From: Bradyrhizobium agreste
Lineage (GTDB): Bacteria > Pseudomonadota > Alphaproteobacteria > Rhizobiales > Xanthobacteraceae
DNA length: 64,000 nucleotides
Assembly (NCBI RefSeq): GCF_016031625.1
Contig: NZ_JACCHP010000002.1
Location: 248,001-312,000, forward strand
Direction of reading: 5' to 3'
Shown here: in pieces, positions 25,951 through 33,357 of the stretch
Layout: the number at the start of each line of letters is the position of its first letter
Position numbering within the stretch: the first letter of the stretch is position 1
The notes under the pieces: model-generated
The model's database searches: none
Told to the model about the DNA's origin: nothing
The model's input: the letters and a program-made list of their open reading frames with translations, nothing else
Translations under genes and position numbers: made by a program

Positions 25951-25985
25951 GAGCTTCGGTTCTGATTGAATCAGAACCGAAGCTC
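25951..25985. repeat. Perfect 35-bp palindrome
   Basis: Arms of 17 bp (GAGCTTCGGTTCTGATT and its exact complement) flank a single g. It lies 18 bp upstream of the MazG-like start and directly precedes the family D repeat. It can form a cruciform or a very strong hairpin and may be part of the same mobile repeat unit. Confidence 0.8.
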
Positions 25986-25994
25986 CAGATTCTT

Positions 25995-26047
25995 GTTTTG
26001 ACGCGTTTTCTTCACGCGAACCGGTGCCCACTTCGCTCGAAAACGCT
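25995..26047. repeat. Dispersed intergenic repeat, family D (copy 1)
   Basis: GTTTTGACGCGTTTTCTTCA, then CGCGAACCGGTGCCCACTTC and GCTCGAAAACGCT. A nearly identical 53-bp copy lies at 29973-30025 (two or three differences). Confidence 0.85.
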
Positions 26048-26051
26048 TTAG

Positions 26052-26579
26052 TCAGCCCACCACTTCGGTGACGGGCTGGAGATCGATCTCGAAGGTCTCC
26101 AGAAATTTCGAGGTCATGATATAGAAGCCGACCGAGAGCTGGAGCTCGACCAGCGCGGCCGGCGTCAGCTGCGATGCGATCGCCTTGAAGGTCGCGTCCG
26201 TCGGTTTCGTCAGCTTCACGATCTCGTCGGTGAAGGCCAGCGCGGCGCGCTGCACCTCGTTGAAGCAGGATGCGGCCTGCCAGTTCTCGAGCGCCTCGTT
26301 CTGCTCGTCGGTGACGCCAACATTCTTGCCGATGCGCTTGTGCGCGACGATCTCATAGGGTGCCTCGCACAGGATGCCGGTGCGGGTGATCGCAAGCTCG
26401 CGCACAACGGGATCGAGCTCGCCCTTGTGCCTGATCGCGCCGCCGAGGCGGCAATATTGCTCAAAGTAGCTCGGCGAATGCGCCATCATCCGGAAGATGT
26501 TGGCATGACGGTTCTTGTCGAGGATTTCGCGGGTGCGGTCGGATGCCTTGGACGGGTCGCTGTACTGAATGCGGGCCAT
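26052..26579 (-). CDS. Carboxymuconolactone decarboxylase/AhpD-like family protein
   Basis: 175-residue helical protein of the AhpD-like fold. The conserved helix reads LDPVVRELAITRTGILCEAP followed by YEIVAHKRIGKNVGV, with one Cys rather than the CxxC of AhpD. A C-terminal helix, LVELQLSVGFYIMTSKFLETFEIDL, completes the domain. Members are often found in aromatic or acyl catabolic loci. The single Cys argues against a canonical thiol peroxidase role; the function is not known. Confidence 0.82.
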   Translation of the reverse strand: MARIQYSDPSKASDRTREILDKNRHANIFRMMAHSPSYFEQYCRLGGAIRHKGELDPVVRELAITRTGILCEAPYEIVAHKRIGKNVGVTDEQNEALENWQAASCFNEVQRAALAFTDEIVKLTKPTDATFKAIASQLTPAALVELQLSVGFYIMTSKFLETFEIDLQPVTEVVG

Positions 26580-26850
26580 GATTTTCCTGAAGTTTTCCCT
26601 GACCTTTTGATGCTTTTTGTCGCCACCGGCGAAGGTTCCCGAAGACTCTATTCGCGGCTGGACGCAGGAGCAACATCATCGAGTCAAATTGCCGCCGCAT
26701 TGCTGATCGACCCTGACACAGTCGATATTCGCCGCGTGGGGACAAATCGCGGCGGATACTCGCAAGGGGTGTTCCGAGTAAAAACAATTGGCCGTCGTGT
26801 GCGCTCACCGCGCCACGATGAGTTACGCCCAAGTCTAGGGAGAAAACGGC
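26580..26850. other. Intergenic region between divergent CMD-family and small-peptide genes
   Basis: 270 bp without a credible coding frame. It should contain both divergent promoters, but I see no clear operator or -35/-10 pair. Confidence 0.4.
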
Positions 26851-26952
26851 ATGAAGGAAGCCACCAAGGGGGCGGCCTCGGGAGCGCTCGCGCATATGCT
26901 GGCGGTGACGGCGATGCTCGTCATCGCCAGCATCTTGTTCTACGGGCGTTAG
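26851..26952 (+). CDS. 33-residue single-pass membrane peptide (hypothetical)
   Basis: The short frame starts ATG 26851, 12 bp after GGGAGAA, and encodes MKEATKGAASGALAHM followed by a hydrophobic helix (LAVTAMLVIASILFY) and GR. A basic, small N terminus and one membrane helix make it a plausible small membrane protein. It stands alone between divergent neighbours. No family is recognised, and chance cannot be excluded. Confidence 0.5.
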   Translation: MKEATKGAASGALAHMLAVTAMLVIASILFYGR

Positions 26953-26970
26953 TTCGAGTTTCAGCGTTTT

Positions 26971-27076
26971 CGTCATTCCGGGGTGGCTCTCCCGGGACCG
27001 CGCAAGGCGCGGCCCTAGCAAGCCAAGCCCAGAATACCCGTTCCAGGCTCGGTCACATGACCGCCCCCGAATGACG
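26971..27076. repeat. Dispersed intergenic repeat, family E (copy 1, divergent)
   Basis: Starts CGTCATTCCGGGGTGG and ends GCCCCCGAATGACGG, with GGGACCGCGCAAGGCGCGGC inside. It has the same outer inversion as the elements at 28594, 42069 and 60520. Confidence 0.7.
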
Positions 27077-27084
27077 GATCCACT

Positions 27085-27444
27085 CTACTTCAGTTTGGCG
27101 AAGAACGGCACGAGCTTGCCGGCGAACGGCTTGAAGCTCGCGACCACCGAATCACCGATGGCGAGGTCATTCTCGCCATGGGCCATCATGCGAAAACCCT
27201 CGGCGCAATCGACCAGCAGGATGTTATAGGGCACGTGCGCGCGCGTCTCGGGCGTTGCGGCGCGGCAGACCAACGAGGTCGCGTACACCCGGCCCTTGCC
27301 GCTGGCGCGCTGCTCGCGCGGGCCAGATGCACCGCAGGCCGAGCAGAAGGCGCGGTGAAAATACTGCACATGGCCGCAGGCGGCACAGGTCTGGTAAGTG
27401 ATGGCCTTTTCACCCCGGGTCCAGTCCGCCGGTCGCTCGCTCAT
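27085..27444 (-). CDS. DUF35 OB-fold/zinc-ribbon protein
   Basis: 119-residue acyl-CoA-associated protein. The N-terminal rubredoxin-like zinc ribbon has CAACGH and FCSACG (about residues 21-38), followed by an OB-fold (GRVYATSLVCRA...YNILLVDCAEGFRMMAH). Its ATG overlaps the thiolase-like stop by 4 bp, so the two are translated together. In characterised pairs the DUF35 protein binds the thiolase-like subunit to form an acyl-CoA aldolase or thiolase. The substrate is unknown here. Confidence 0.87.
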   Translation of the reverse strand: MSERPADWTRGEKAITYQTCAACGHVQYFHRAFCSACGASGPREQRASGKGRVYATSLVCRAATPETRAHVPYNILLVDCAEGFRMMAHGENDLAIGDSVVASFKPFAGKLVPFFAKLK

Positions 27445-28577
27445 CTGACCCGCTCCAGGAACATGCTGACGTGAGACGACAGCACGCCGCCGTCGCCATG
27501 CAGCAGCGCAATCGAGGCGTCGCGGACCTGGCGGGTCGCAGCGCGTCCCGTCATCTGCAACTGCGCCTCGACGAGATGCGCCATGGCGCCCCCGACGCCG
27601 CAATGGCCGTAGCTGAGCAGGCCGCCATGGGTGTTCAGCGGCATCGCGCCGTCGCGGCTGAAATGGCCGGCGCGCACACGCGCGGCCGCCTCGCCGCGGC
27701 CGGCAAGCCCGAGATCTTCCAGCAGCATCGCGAGCGTGATCGTGAAGCTGTCGTAGATCGCGGCATAGCGCACGTCGGAGATCGCAAGACCCGTGGCGTG
27801 CTTCGCGCGGGCGATGGAGATCTCGGCGCCGAGCTCGCTGAGGGCGGGCGCGGCCGTGACATGCTGATGGGTGTGGGCCTGGGCGCAGCCGCGGATGCGC
27901 ACGCCCGCTTCCCCGGTCCGCTCGCGGCTGACGACGAACGCCGCGCCGCCGTCGGAGACCGGGCAGCAATCGAGCAGCTTGAGCGGCATCGCCACCGGCT
28001 TGGAGGCCATGACGTCAGCGACCGCAATGGGATCGTGGAATTGCGCACCGGGATGGGTGCAGGCGTGGGCACGCATCAGCACCGCGAACTCGGCGAGGTC
28101 CTCTTCGGTCACGCCATATTCGTGCATGTATCTGCTGGCGACGAGGCCGTAATAAGCGGGAATGGTCGGCCCGAGCGGCACCTCGTAGTCGGGCTGGCCG
28201 ACCTGCGCCAGCGCCTGGATCGAGGCATCGCGGCTCTGCCCTGTGAGCCGGTTCTCGCCGGCGACGACCAGAACGTTGCGACAGACGCCTGACGCGACGA
28301 GATGATGCGCCAGCATCGTCATCGCAAGACCCGTGGCGCCGCCGACCTGGACAGCATGGGCGTAAGACGGGCGGATGCCGAAATGCTCGGCGAAGACGGT
28401 GGCGAGCATGATGTGGGGCGAGACGGTGGAGTAGCCGCAGAGGACGCCGTCGATGTCGGTGCGCTCGAGGCCGGCATCGTCGAGCGCGGCTTGCGCGGCC
28501 TGGCTCATCAGGTCCAGCGAGGACGAGCCCTCGTGCCTGCCGAAAGATGTGAGGCCGACGCCGGTGATGAAGCTCAT
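27441..28577 (-). CDS. Thiolase-like protein without the nucleophilic Cys (Ltp2/SCP-x-like)
   Basis: 378-residue thiolase-fold protein. Where thiolases carry the acyl-accepting Cys it reads AVQVGGATGLAMTMLAHH. The C-terminal half keeps DSFTITLAMLLEDLGL and THGGLLSYGHCGVGGAMAHL. This is the pattern of SCP-x-type proteins paired with DUF35 partners, some of which (Ltp2 type) work as retro-aldolases in side-chain degradation. Start is ATG 28577. It is coupled to the DUF35 gene and near a CoA-transferase; ordinary thiolysis is unlikely. Confidence 0.83.
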   Translation of the reverse strand: MSFITGVGLTSFGRHEGSSSLDLMSQAAQAALDDAGLERTDIDGVLCGYSTVSPHIMLATVFAEHFGIRPSYAHAVQVGGATGLAMTMLAHHLVASGVCRNVLVVAGENRLTGQSRDASIQALAQVGQPDYEVPLGPTIPAYYGLVASRYMHEYGVTEEDLAEFAVLMRAHACTHPGAQFHDPIAVADVMASKPVAMPLKLLDCCPVSDGGAAFVVSRERTGEAGVRIRGCAQAHTHQHVTAAPALSELGAEISIARAKHATGLAISDVRYAAIYDSFTITLAMLLEDLGLAGRGEAAARVRAGHFSRDGAMPLNTHGGLLSYGHCGVGGAMAHLVEAQLQMTGRAATRQVRDASIALLHGDGGVLSSHVSMFLERVR

Positions 28578-28593
28578 GGTGCCCTTTCTCCAC

Positions 28594-28704
28594 CGTCATT
28601 CCGGGGCGGCCCGAAGGGCCGAGCCCGGAATCCATCGAGCGGCATGTGCGGAGGATAGATGGATTCCGGGTTCGCGCCCAAGTAGGCGCGCCCCGGAATG
28701 ACGG
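28594..28704. repeat. Dispersed intergenic repeat, family E (copy 2)
   Basis: CGTCATTCCGGGGCGGCCCG...GGAATCCATCGAG, then GATGGATTCCGGGTTCGCGC...CGCCCCGGAATGACGG. A nested inverted structure between two minus-strand genes. Confidence 0.85.
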
Positions 28705-28738
28705 ATGAGAGAGCTGCGGTCGTCGCCATTCCCCCTCC

Positions 28739-29938
28739 CTACTCCGGCGCGTCACGCGTGACGCCATCGCGCACCATGGCCGCGATCTCTTCGGCGGAAT
28801 AACCGGCTTCACGAAGGATCTCCGCACCATGCTCGTTGAGCCGCGGCGCGAGGCGCACGGGTTCGGCTTCGGTCTCGGACCAGGTCGCCGTCACCTTCAT
28901 GCTGCGGATCGGACCTTCGGTCGGATGCATCACCACCGGGAAAAAGCCGGTCGCCTCCAGATGCGGATCGTGCAGGATCGAGGCGAGATCGTGCATCGGC
29001 ATCACCGGCACGTCGGCTTTCGTCAGCAGGTCGATCCATTCGGCCGTGGTACGCGTCTCGAAGATGCGGGCGAGCTCGGCATAGACAACGTCGATATTGG
29101 CGGCACGGCCGGCGAAGGTCGCGAATTTGGGATCGGTGCGCAGGTCGTCGCGTCCCGTGGCCTTGAAAAAATTCTCCCACTGCTTGTCGTTGTAGACGAT
29201 GACGCTGAGGTAGCCGTCGGATGTCTTGTAGGGCCTGCGGTCGCGCGAGAGATGGCGGGCATAGCCGCCCTTGTCGAGCGGCGGCTCATAGGTGAGCCCG
29301 CCCATGTGATCGCCCATGACGAAGCCGGCCATGGTCTCGAACATCGGGATGTCGAGACGTTGGCCGCGGCCGGTGCGGTCGCGGTGCACGAGGCTCGCGC
29401 AGATCGCCCCAACTGCGGTGAGACCGACGATGCGGTCGACCAGCGCGTTCGGCACGTAGCGCGGCACGCCGTCGCCGGTCTGCGCCATCAACGCCGGCAG
29501 GGCCGTGGCGCCCTGGATCAGGTCGTCGTAAGCGGGTTTTGCGGCATAGGGGCCGTCCTGGCCAAAGCCGAACACGCCGGCATAGACCAGGCGCGGGTTG
29601 ATGGCTGAGACGACGTCGTAGCCGAGCTGAAGCCGCGCCATCGCCTGCGGGCGGACGTTGTAGACCAGGACGTCGGCGTCCTTCAAAAGCCGCAGCACGG
29701 CTTCGCGCCCCGCCGGCTTCTTCAGATCGAGGCAGATCGAGCGCTTGCTGCGGTTGGTGTTGAGGAACACCGGACCCATGCCGGCGTGTCGCATCGGGCC
29801 GATCAGGCGGGTAACGTCACCATCCAGCGACTCCACCTTGATGACGTCGGCACCGTAATCGCCGAGCATCTGGGTCGCATAAGGCCCCATCAGCACGGTG
29901 GTCATGTCGATGACCTTGATGCCCTTCAGCGGCCCCAT
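28739..29938 (-). CDS. CaiB/BaiF family (class III) CoA-transferase
   Basis: 399-residue class III CoA-transferase, which moves CoA between carboxylic acids through an aspartyl intermediate. The N terminus GIKVIDMTTVLMGPYATQML and DYGADVIKVE are typical, NRSKRSICLDLKKPAGREA follows, and the catalytic Asp lies in PAYDDLIQGATALPAL near residue 165. The C-terminal part (LTKADVPVMPMHDL) is also standard. It is upstream of the thiolase-like/DUF35 pair in the same direction and could activate their substrate. Confidence 0.9.
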   Translation of the reverse strand: MGPLKGIKVIDMTTVLMGPYATQMLGDYGADVIKVESLDGDVTRLIGPMRHAGMGPVFLNTNRSKRSICLDLKKPAGREAVLRLLKDADVLVYNVRPQAMARLQLGYDVVSAINPRLVYAGVFGFGQDGPYAAKPAYDDLIQGATALPALMAQTGDGVPRYVPNALVDRIVGLTAVGAICASLVHRDRTGRGQRLDIPMFETMAGFVMGDHMGGLTYEPPLDKGGYARHLSRDRRPYKTSDGYLSVIVYNDKQWENFFKATGRDDLRTDPKFATFAGRAANIDVVYAELARIFETRTTAEWIDLLTKADVPVMPMHDLASILHDPHLEATGFFPVVMHPTEGPIRSMKVTATWSETEAEPVRLAPRLNEHGAEILREAGYSAEEIAAMVRDGVTRDAPE

Positions 29939-29972
29939 CGTTCGCTCCCGATTGCGCGGGCTATAGAATCTC

Positions 29973-30025
29973 GTTTTGACGCGTTTTCTTTACGCGAACC
30001 GGTATCCACTTCGCTCGAAAACGCT
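29973..30025. repeat. Dispersed intergenic repeat, family D (copy 2)
   Basis: GTTTTGACGCGTTTTCTTTA, CGCGAACCGGTATCCACTTC and GCTCGAAAACGCT. It matches 25995-26047 except for a few bases, but lacks the 35-bp palindrome. Confidence 0.85.
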
Positions 30026-30128
30026 ACAGGCGCGGCCCCGCGATTTCGGTCCAGCTAAAGACAGAGGCGCCGCGCGCGCAAGGGTGGCCGGCGTATGGCC
30101 GCATGCGCGGCGCGGCGAATATCGGCCG

Positions 30129-30335
30129 CTATTTCTTCTGGCGGGATTCCCGGATCTTCAAGAGCCGCTCGAGCTCGTCATTCTGCTGGTTGATCCGGTC
30201 AGCAATCCGCGACTCGTTCTGCTCGCCGGAGGCGGCAGCGGCCTGCTCGATGAGCTGGCGGATGTTGTCCTCGAGGATCGCGATGCGATCGTTGAGTGCG
30301 TCGAGGGAGAGTGAATTTTCGTATTCGTTGCTCAT
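30129..30335 (-). CDS. Small coiled-coil protein (hypothetical)
   Basis: 68-residue hydrophilic protein that is almost entirely one amphipathic helix (LDALNDRIAILEDNIRQLIE, then RINQQNDELERLLKIRESRQ). The heptad-like spacing of Leu/Ile predicts a coiled coil. Start is ATG 30335. It is vaguely like SlyX in size and charge, but I cannot assign it to that family. Confidence 0.65.
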   Translation of the reverse strand: MSNEYENSLSLDALNDRIAILEDNIRQLIEQAAAASGEQNESRIADRINQQNDELERLLKIRESRQKK

Positions 30336-30363
30336 GATACTTTCCGCAAATCAATCAGGAGCC

Positions 30364-30460
30364 GTAGGGTGGGCAAAGCGAAGCGTGCCCACCATGATCT
30401 GGCGCAAAGAAAGATGGTGGGCACGGCGCTTTCGCGCCTTTGCCCACCCACGAGAGCTTA
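30364..30460. repeat. Dispersed intergenic repeat, family F
   Basis: GTAGGGTGGGCAAAGCGAAG CGTGCCCACCAT and its inverted counterpart ATGGTGGGCACGGCGC...GCCTTTGCCCACCCAC form a long imperfect hairpin. It abuts the stop codon of the thiolase gene and may end its transcript. Confidence 0.75.
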
Positions 30461-31627
30461 CTTGAGTGGCTCGAGCACCGAAACATAATTGGCGACGGCC
30501 GCACCGCCCATGTTGAAGATGCCGCCGAGCTTGGCGTTCTTGAGCTGCATGCCCTCGGGCGCCTGGCCTGCGAGCTGCATCGCGGTCATCACATGCATGG
30601 AGACGCCGGTGGCGCCGATCGGATGGCCCTTGGCCTTGAGGCCGCCGGACGGATTGACCGGCAGCTTGCCGTCCTTCAGCGTCCAGCCTTCCAGAATCGC
30701 GCGGGCGCCCTGCCCCTTCGGCGTCAGGCCCATGGCTTCGTATTCGATCAGCTCGGCGACGGTGAAGCAGTCATGGGTCTCGACAAAGGAGAGATCGGAC
30801 AGGGTGACGCCGGCCTGCTCCAGCGCCCGCTGCCAGGCGACCGTGCAGCCTTCGAACTGCAGGATGTCGCGCTTACTCATCGGCAGGAAGTCCTGGGCGT
30901 GCGCAGTGGCGCGGAAGCCGATCGACTTGGTCATGGCCTTGGCGGTCTCGGCATCAGCCAAGACAAGGGCGGCGGCGCCGTCGGAGACCAGCGAGCAGTC
31001 GGTGCGCTTCAGGGGACCGGCGACGTAAGGGTTCTTCTCGCTCTCGGCGCGGCAGAAGTCGAAGCCAAAGTCCTTGCGCATCTGGGCGAAGGGATTGGCG
31101 ACGCCGTTCTTGTGGTTCTTGGCCGCGATCAGCGCCAGCGCATCGGACTGGTCGCCGTATTTCTGGAAATAGGAGCTGGCGATCTTGCCGAACACGCCGG
31201 CGAAACCGCCGACCGTGTCGCCGTCCTCGGGCAGGTAGGAGGCCTTGAGCAGGTTCTTGCCGATCTCGGCGCTCGGCGTGCGCGTCATCTGCTCGACGCC
31301 GACGATCAGGACGATCTTGGCGGCCCCTGCGGCAATCGCGCGCAGGCCCTGATGCACGGCGGCAGAGCCCGTGGCGCAGGCGTTCTCGACGCGGGTCGCC
31401 GGCTTGAAGCGCAGCCTGGGGTCGGCCTGCAGCACCAGCGAGGCGGTGAAATCCTGGGGCGAGAAGCCGGCGTTGAAGTGGCCGAGCACGATCTCGTCGA
31501 CGTCGGAGGCGGAAATGCCGGCGTCCGCCAGCGCCTCGTTGGCGACGCGGGTGACGAGGCTTTCGACGGTTTCGGTGTCGAACTTGCCGAACGGCGTATG
31601 CGCCCATCCGACGATGCTGGCGGTCAT
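30458..31627 (-). CDS. Acetyl-CoA acetyltransferase family thiolase
   Basis: 389-residue thiolase with an intact active site: Cys in RVENACATGSAAVHQGL near residue 85, His in LKAKGHPIGATGVSMH near 340 and a downstream GGIFNMGGAAVANYV. The central DCSLVSDGAAALVLAD and FVETHDCFTVAELIEYEAMG are typical of the SCP-x/DitF-like thiolase branch rather than the classical AtoB branch. It stands alone behind a repeat but near the CoA-transferase and thiolase-like genes. The acyl substrate is unknown. Confidence 0.9.
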   Translation of the reverse strand: MTASIVGWAHTPFGKFDTETVESLVTRVANEALADAGISASDVDEIVLGHFNAGFSPQDFTASLVLQADPRLRFKPATRVENACATGSAAVHQGLRAIAAGAAKIVLIVGVEQMTRTPSAEIGKNLLKASYLPEDGDTVGGFAGVFGKIASSYFQKYGDQSDALALIAAKNHKNGVANPFAQMRKDFGFDFCRAESEKNPYVAGPLKRTDCSLVSDGAAALVLADAETAKAMTKSIGFRATAHAQDFLPMSKRDILQFEGCTVAWQRALEQAGVTLSDLSFVETHDCFTVAELIEYEAMGLTPKGQGARAILEGWTLKDGKLPVNPSGGLKAKGHPIGATGVSMHVMTAMQLAGQAPEGMQLKNAKLGGIFNMGGAAVANYVSVLEPLK

Positions 31628-31687
31628 GGTCGTCTCTCCCTGCAGGTCTTGTCCTGAGCTAAGTCTTAGCCCAGGGATGGCAAGACT

Positions 31688-32338
31688 TCACGCGGCTTTC
31701 AGCGCCTTGAGGGTCCGCTCGCAGATGGCAGTTATGCCGGCCCAGTTCCCGGCCCGGATCTCCGCCGTCGGGCACAGCCAGGACCCGCCAACCGCAACGA
31801 CATTGGGTTCGGCCAGCCAGGTCGCGGCATTGGCCTCGCCCACCCCGCCGGTAGGGCAGAACCGCACGTTCGGGAACGGCCCGCCGAGGGCGCGCAGGCC
31901 CTTGATGCCGCCCGCCTGCTCCGCCGGGAAGAACTTTGCGACATCGAACCCGCAGGACAGCGCCATCATCAGCTCCGAAGCCGTGGCAATCCCCGGCGCG
32001 AACGGCAAGGAGCTGTCGGTCGCGGCCTTGAGCAGATCGGGGGTCAGGCCCGGACTGATGCCGAATGCGACCCCGAGCTTCTCGACCCGGCTGAAGTCGG
32101 CCGGATTGAGAATGGTGCCGATGCCGACGACCGCCTCCGGGACCTCGGTCATCATCGCGCGCGCCGCTTCGATCGCAACCGGGGTGCGCAGGGTCACCTC
32201 CAGCGTGCGGACGCCGCCGGCAACCAGCGCGCGCGCCAGCGGCACCGCATCCTGGATGCGCTCGATGGTGAGAACGGGAATGACGGTCGCGGCCTTGAAC
32301 AGCGCGACGAGGTGGTTCTGTTGAGCAGCCGTGGTCAT
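31688..32338 (-). CDS. eda: KDPG/KDPGal-type 2-keto-3-deoxy aldolase
   Basis: 216-residue class I aldolase splitting a 2-keto-3-deoxy-6-phospho-sugar acid into pyruvate and glyceraldehyde 3-phosphate. The catalytic Glu is in VRTLEVTLRTP near residue 47, the Schiff-base Lys in CGFDVAKFFPAEQAGG near 135 and the phosphate loop in RFCPTGGVGEANA. The length is normal. It is the last gene of the minus-strand sugar-acid operon, 26 bp after the kinase gene, which should supply its phosphorylated substrate. Confidence 0.93.
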   Translation of the reverse strand: MTTAAQQNHLVALFKAATVIPVLTIERIQDAVPLARALVAGGVRTLEVTLRTPVAIEAARAMMTEVPEAVVGIGTILNPADFSRVEKLGVAFGISPGLTPDLLKAATDSSLPFAPGIATASELMMALSCGFDVAKFFPAEQAGGIKGLRALGGPFPNVRFCPTGGVGEANAATWLAEPNVVAVGGSWLCPTAEIRAGNWAGITAICERTLKALKAA

Positions 32339-32364
32339 AGGTCTCGATTCACGTTGGTCGCTGT

Positions 32365-33336
32365 TTACTTGCTGGCCTGGCGGGGGGCCGCCGGCCGGTG
32401 CCGCTTCTTCGGCGGCATGGCATAGCCTGGAATGATGGCGCCGGGATAGCAGATCACGAGGCTGGCGAGGCGATGTCCGGCCTGGGCCGCCTCAACCGGC
32501 CCGGCGCCGGCGAGCCGGGCCGCGATATAGGCGGCGGCAAAGCTGTCGCCGGCGGCGGTGGTATCGACCACGGGTTGGGTCATGGGCTCGGCGCGAACCT
32601 CGCTGGCGCCGCCGGGATAGCGCAACAGGCTCACCGGCTCGGGCAGACGGAACACCAGCTCCGGCGTTGGGATGCGCGCCATCAGCTGGTCGTGACTTTC
32701 GCCCGGATGGAGCGCAAGCAGGTCCTCGGTCGAGGTCAGCACGATGTCGGCAGCCGCGAAGGCGGTCGCAAACACCTCCCGCGCGATATCGCGGTCCGGC
32801 CATCCCCGGGCGCGGAAATTGGTGTCGAACACGAAGCGGGTGCCGAGCAGGCGTGCGCGCTTGATCGCGCCGAACAGGCGCTCGCGCCCTGCCGCGTCGT
32901 AGATCGAGAGCGTGATCGCGGAGAGGTAGACCACGTCGTAGCTCATCAGCGAGTTGAGCAGCTCGTCGGTTTCCGGCAGGCTCATCAGCTGGCGCGCGGC
33001 CGCACTGTCGCGCCAGTGGAAGAACTGGCGTTCGCCCTTGCCATCCGTCTGGATCATGTAGAGGCCGGGCAGCTTGCCCGCGAGCCGCACGACGCGCCGC
33101 GTGCCGACGCCTTCCGCATTCCAGGCCGCGACCATCTCATCGCTCAGGGCATCATCGCCGAGCGCGGTGAGATAATCGACCTTGACGTCCAGCCGCGCCA
33201 GATACACGGCCGTGTTGAGGGTGTCGCCGCCGAAGCCGCGTGAGTAGAGACCGCCGCCCTGCCCGGCAGACGCGCCGCCTTGGGCCTGCCGGAGCTCGAC
33301 CATGCATTCACCGATGCAAGCAACGCTCGCCATCAT
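32365..33336 (-). CDS. kdgK: PfkB-family sugar kinase (2-keto-3-deoxygluconate kinase-like)
   Basis: 323-residue ribokinase-fold kinase. The substrate motif GGDTLNTAVYLARLDVKVDY is near residue 35 and the catalytic Asp is in PVVDTTAAGDSFAAAYIAA near 260, followed by an anion hole. The VACIGECMVEL opening and FHWRDSAAARQL resemble KdgK. The basic C-terminal tail (PPKKRHRPAAPRQASK) is unusual. With the aldolase next door it should phosphorylate a 2-keto-3-deoxy sugar acid. ATG 33336 or 33333 could start it. Confidence 0.88.
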   Translation of the reverse strand: MMASVACIGECMVELRQAQGGASAGQGGGLYSRGFGGDTLNTAVYLARLDVKVDYLTALGDDALSDEMVAAWNAEGVGTRRVVRLAGKLPGLYMIQTDGKGERQFFHWRDSAAARQLMSLPETDELLNSLMSYDVVYLSAITLSIYDAAGRERLFGAIKRARLLGTRFVFDTNFRARGWPDRDIAREVFATAFAAADIVLTSTEDLLALHPGESHDQLMARIPTPELVFRLPEPVSLLRYPGGASEVRAEPMTQPVVDTTAAGDSFAAAYIAARLAGAGPVEAAQAGHRLASLVICYPGAIIPGYAMPPKKRHRPAAPRQASK

Positions 33337-33357
33337 CAGGGCCCGCTTAGTCGGAGG

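Noticed and set aside
27441..28577. The Cys-less thiolase-like gene as a pseudogene
   Set aside because: The frame is intact, the rest of the fold is conserved and it is coupled to DUF35; loss of the Cys is a known family trait.
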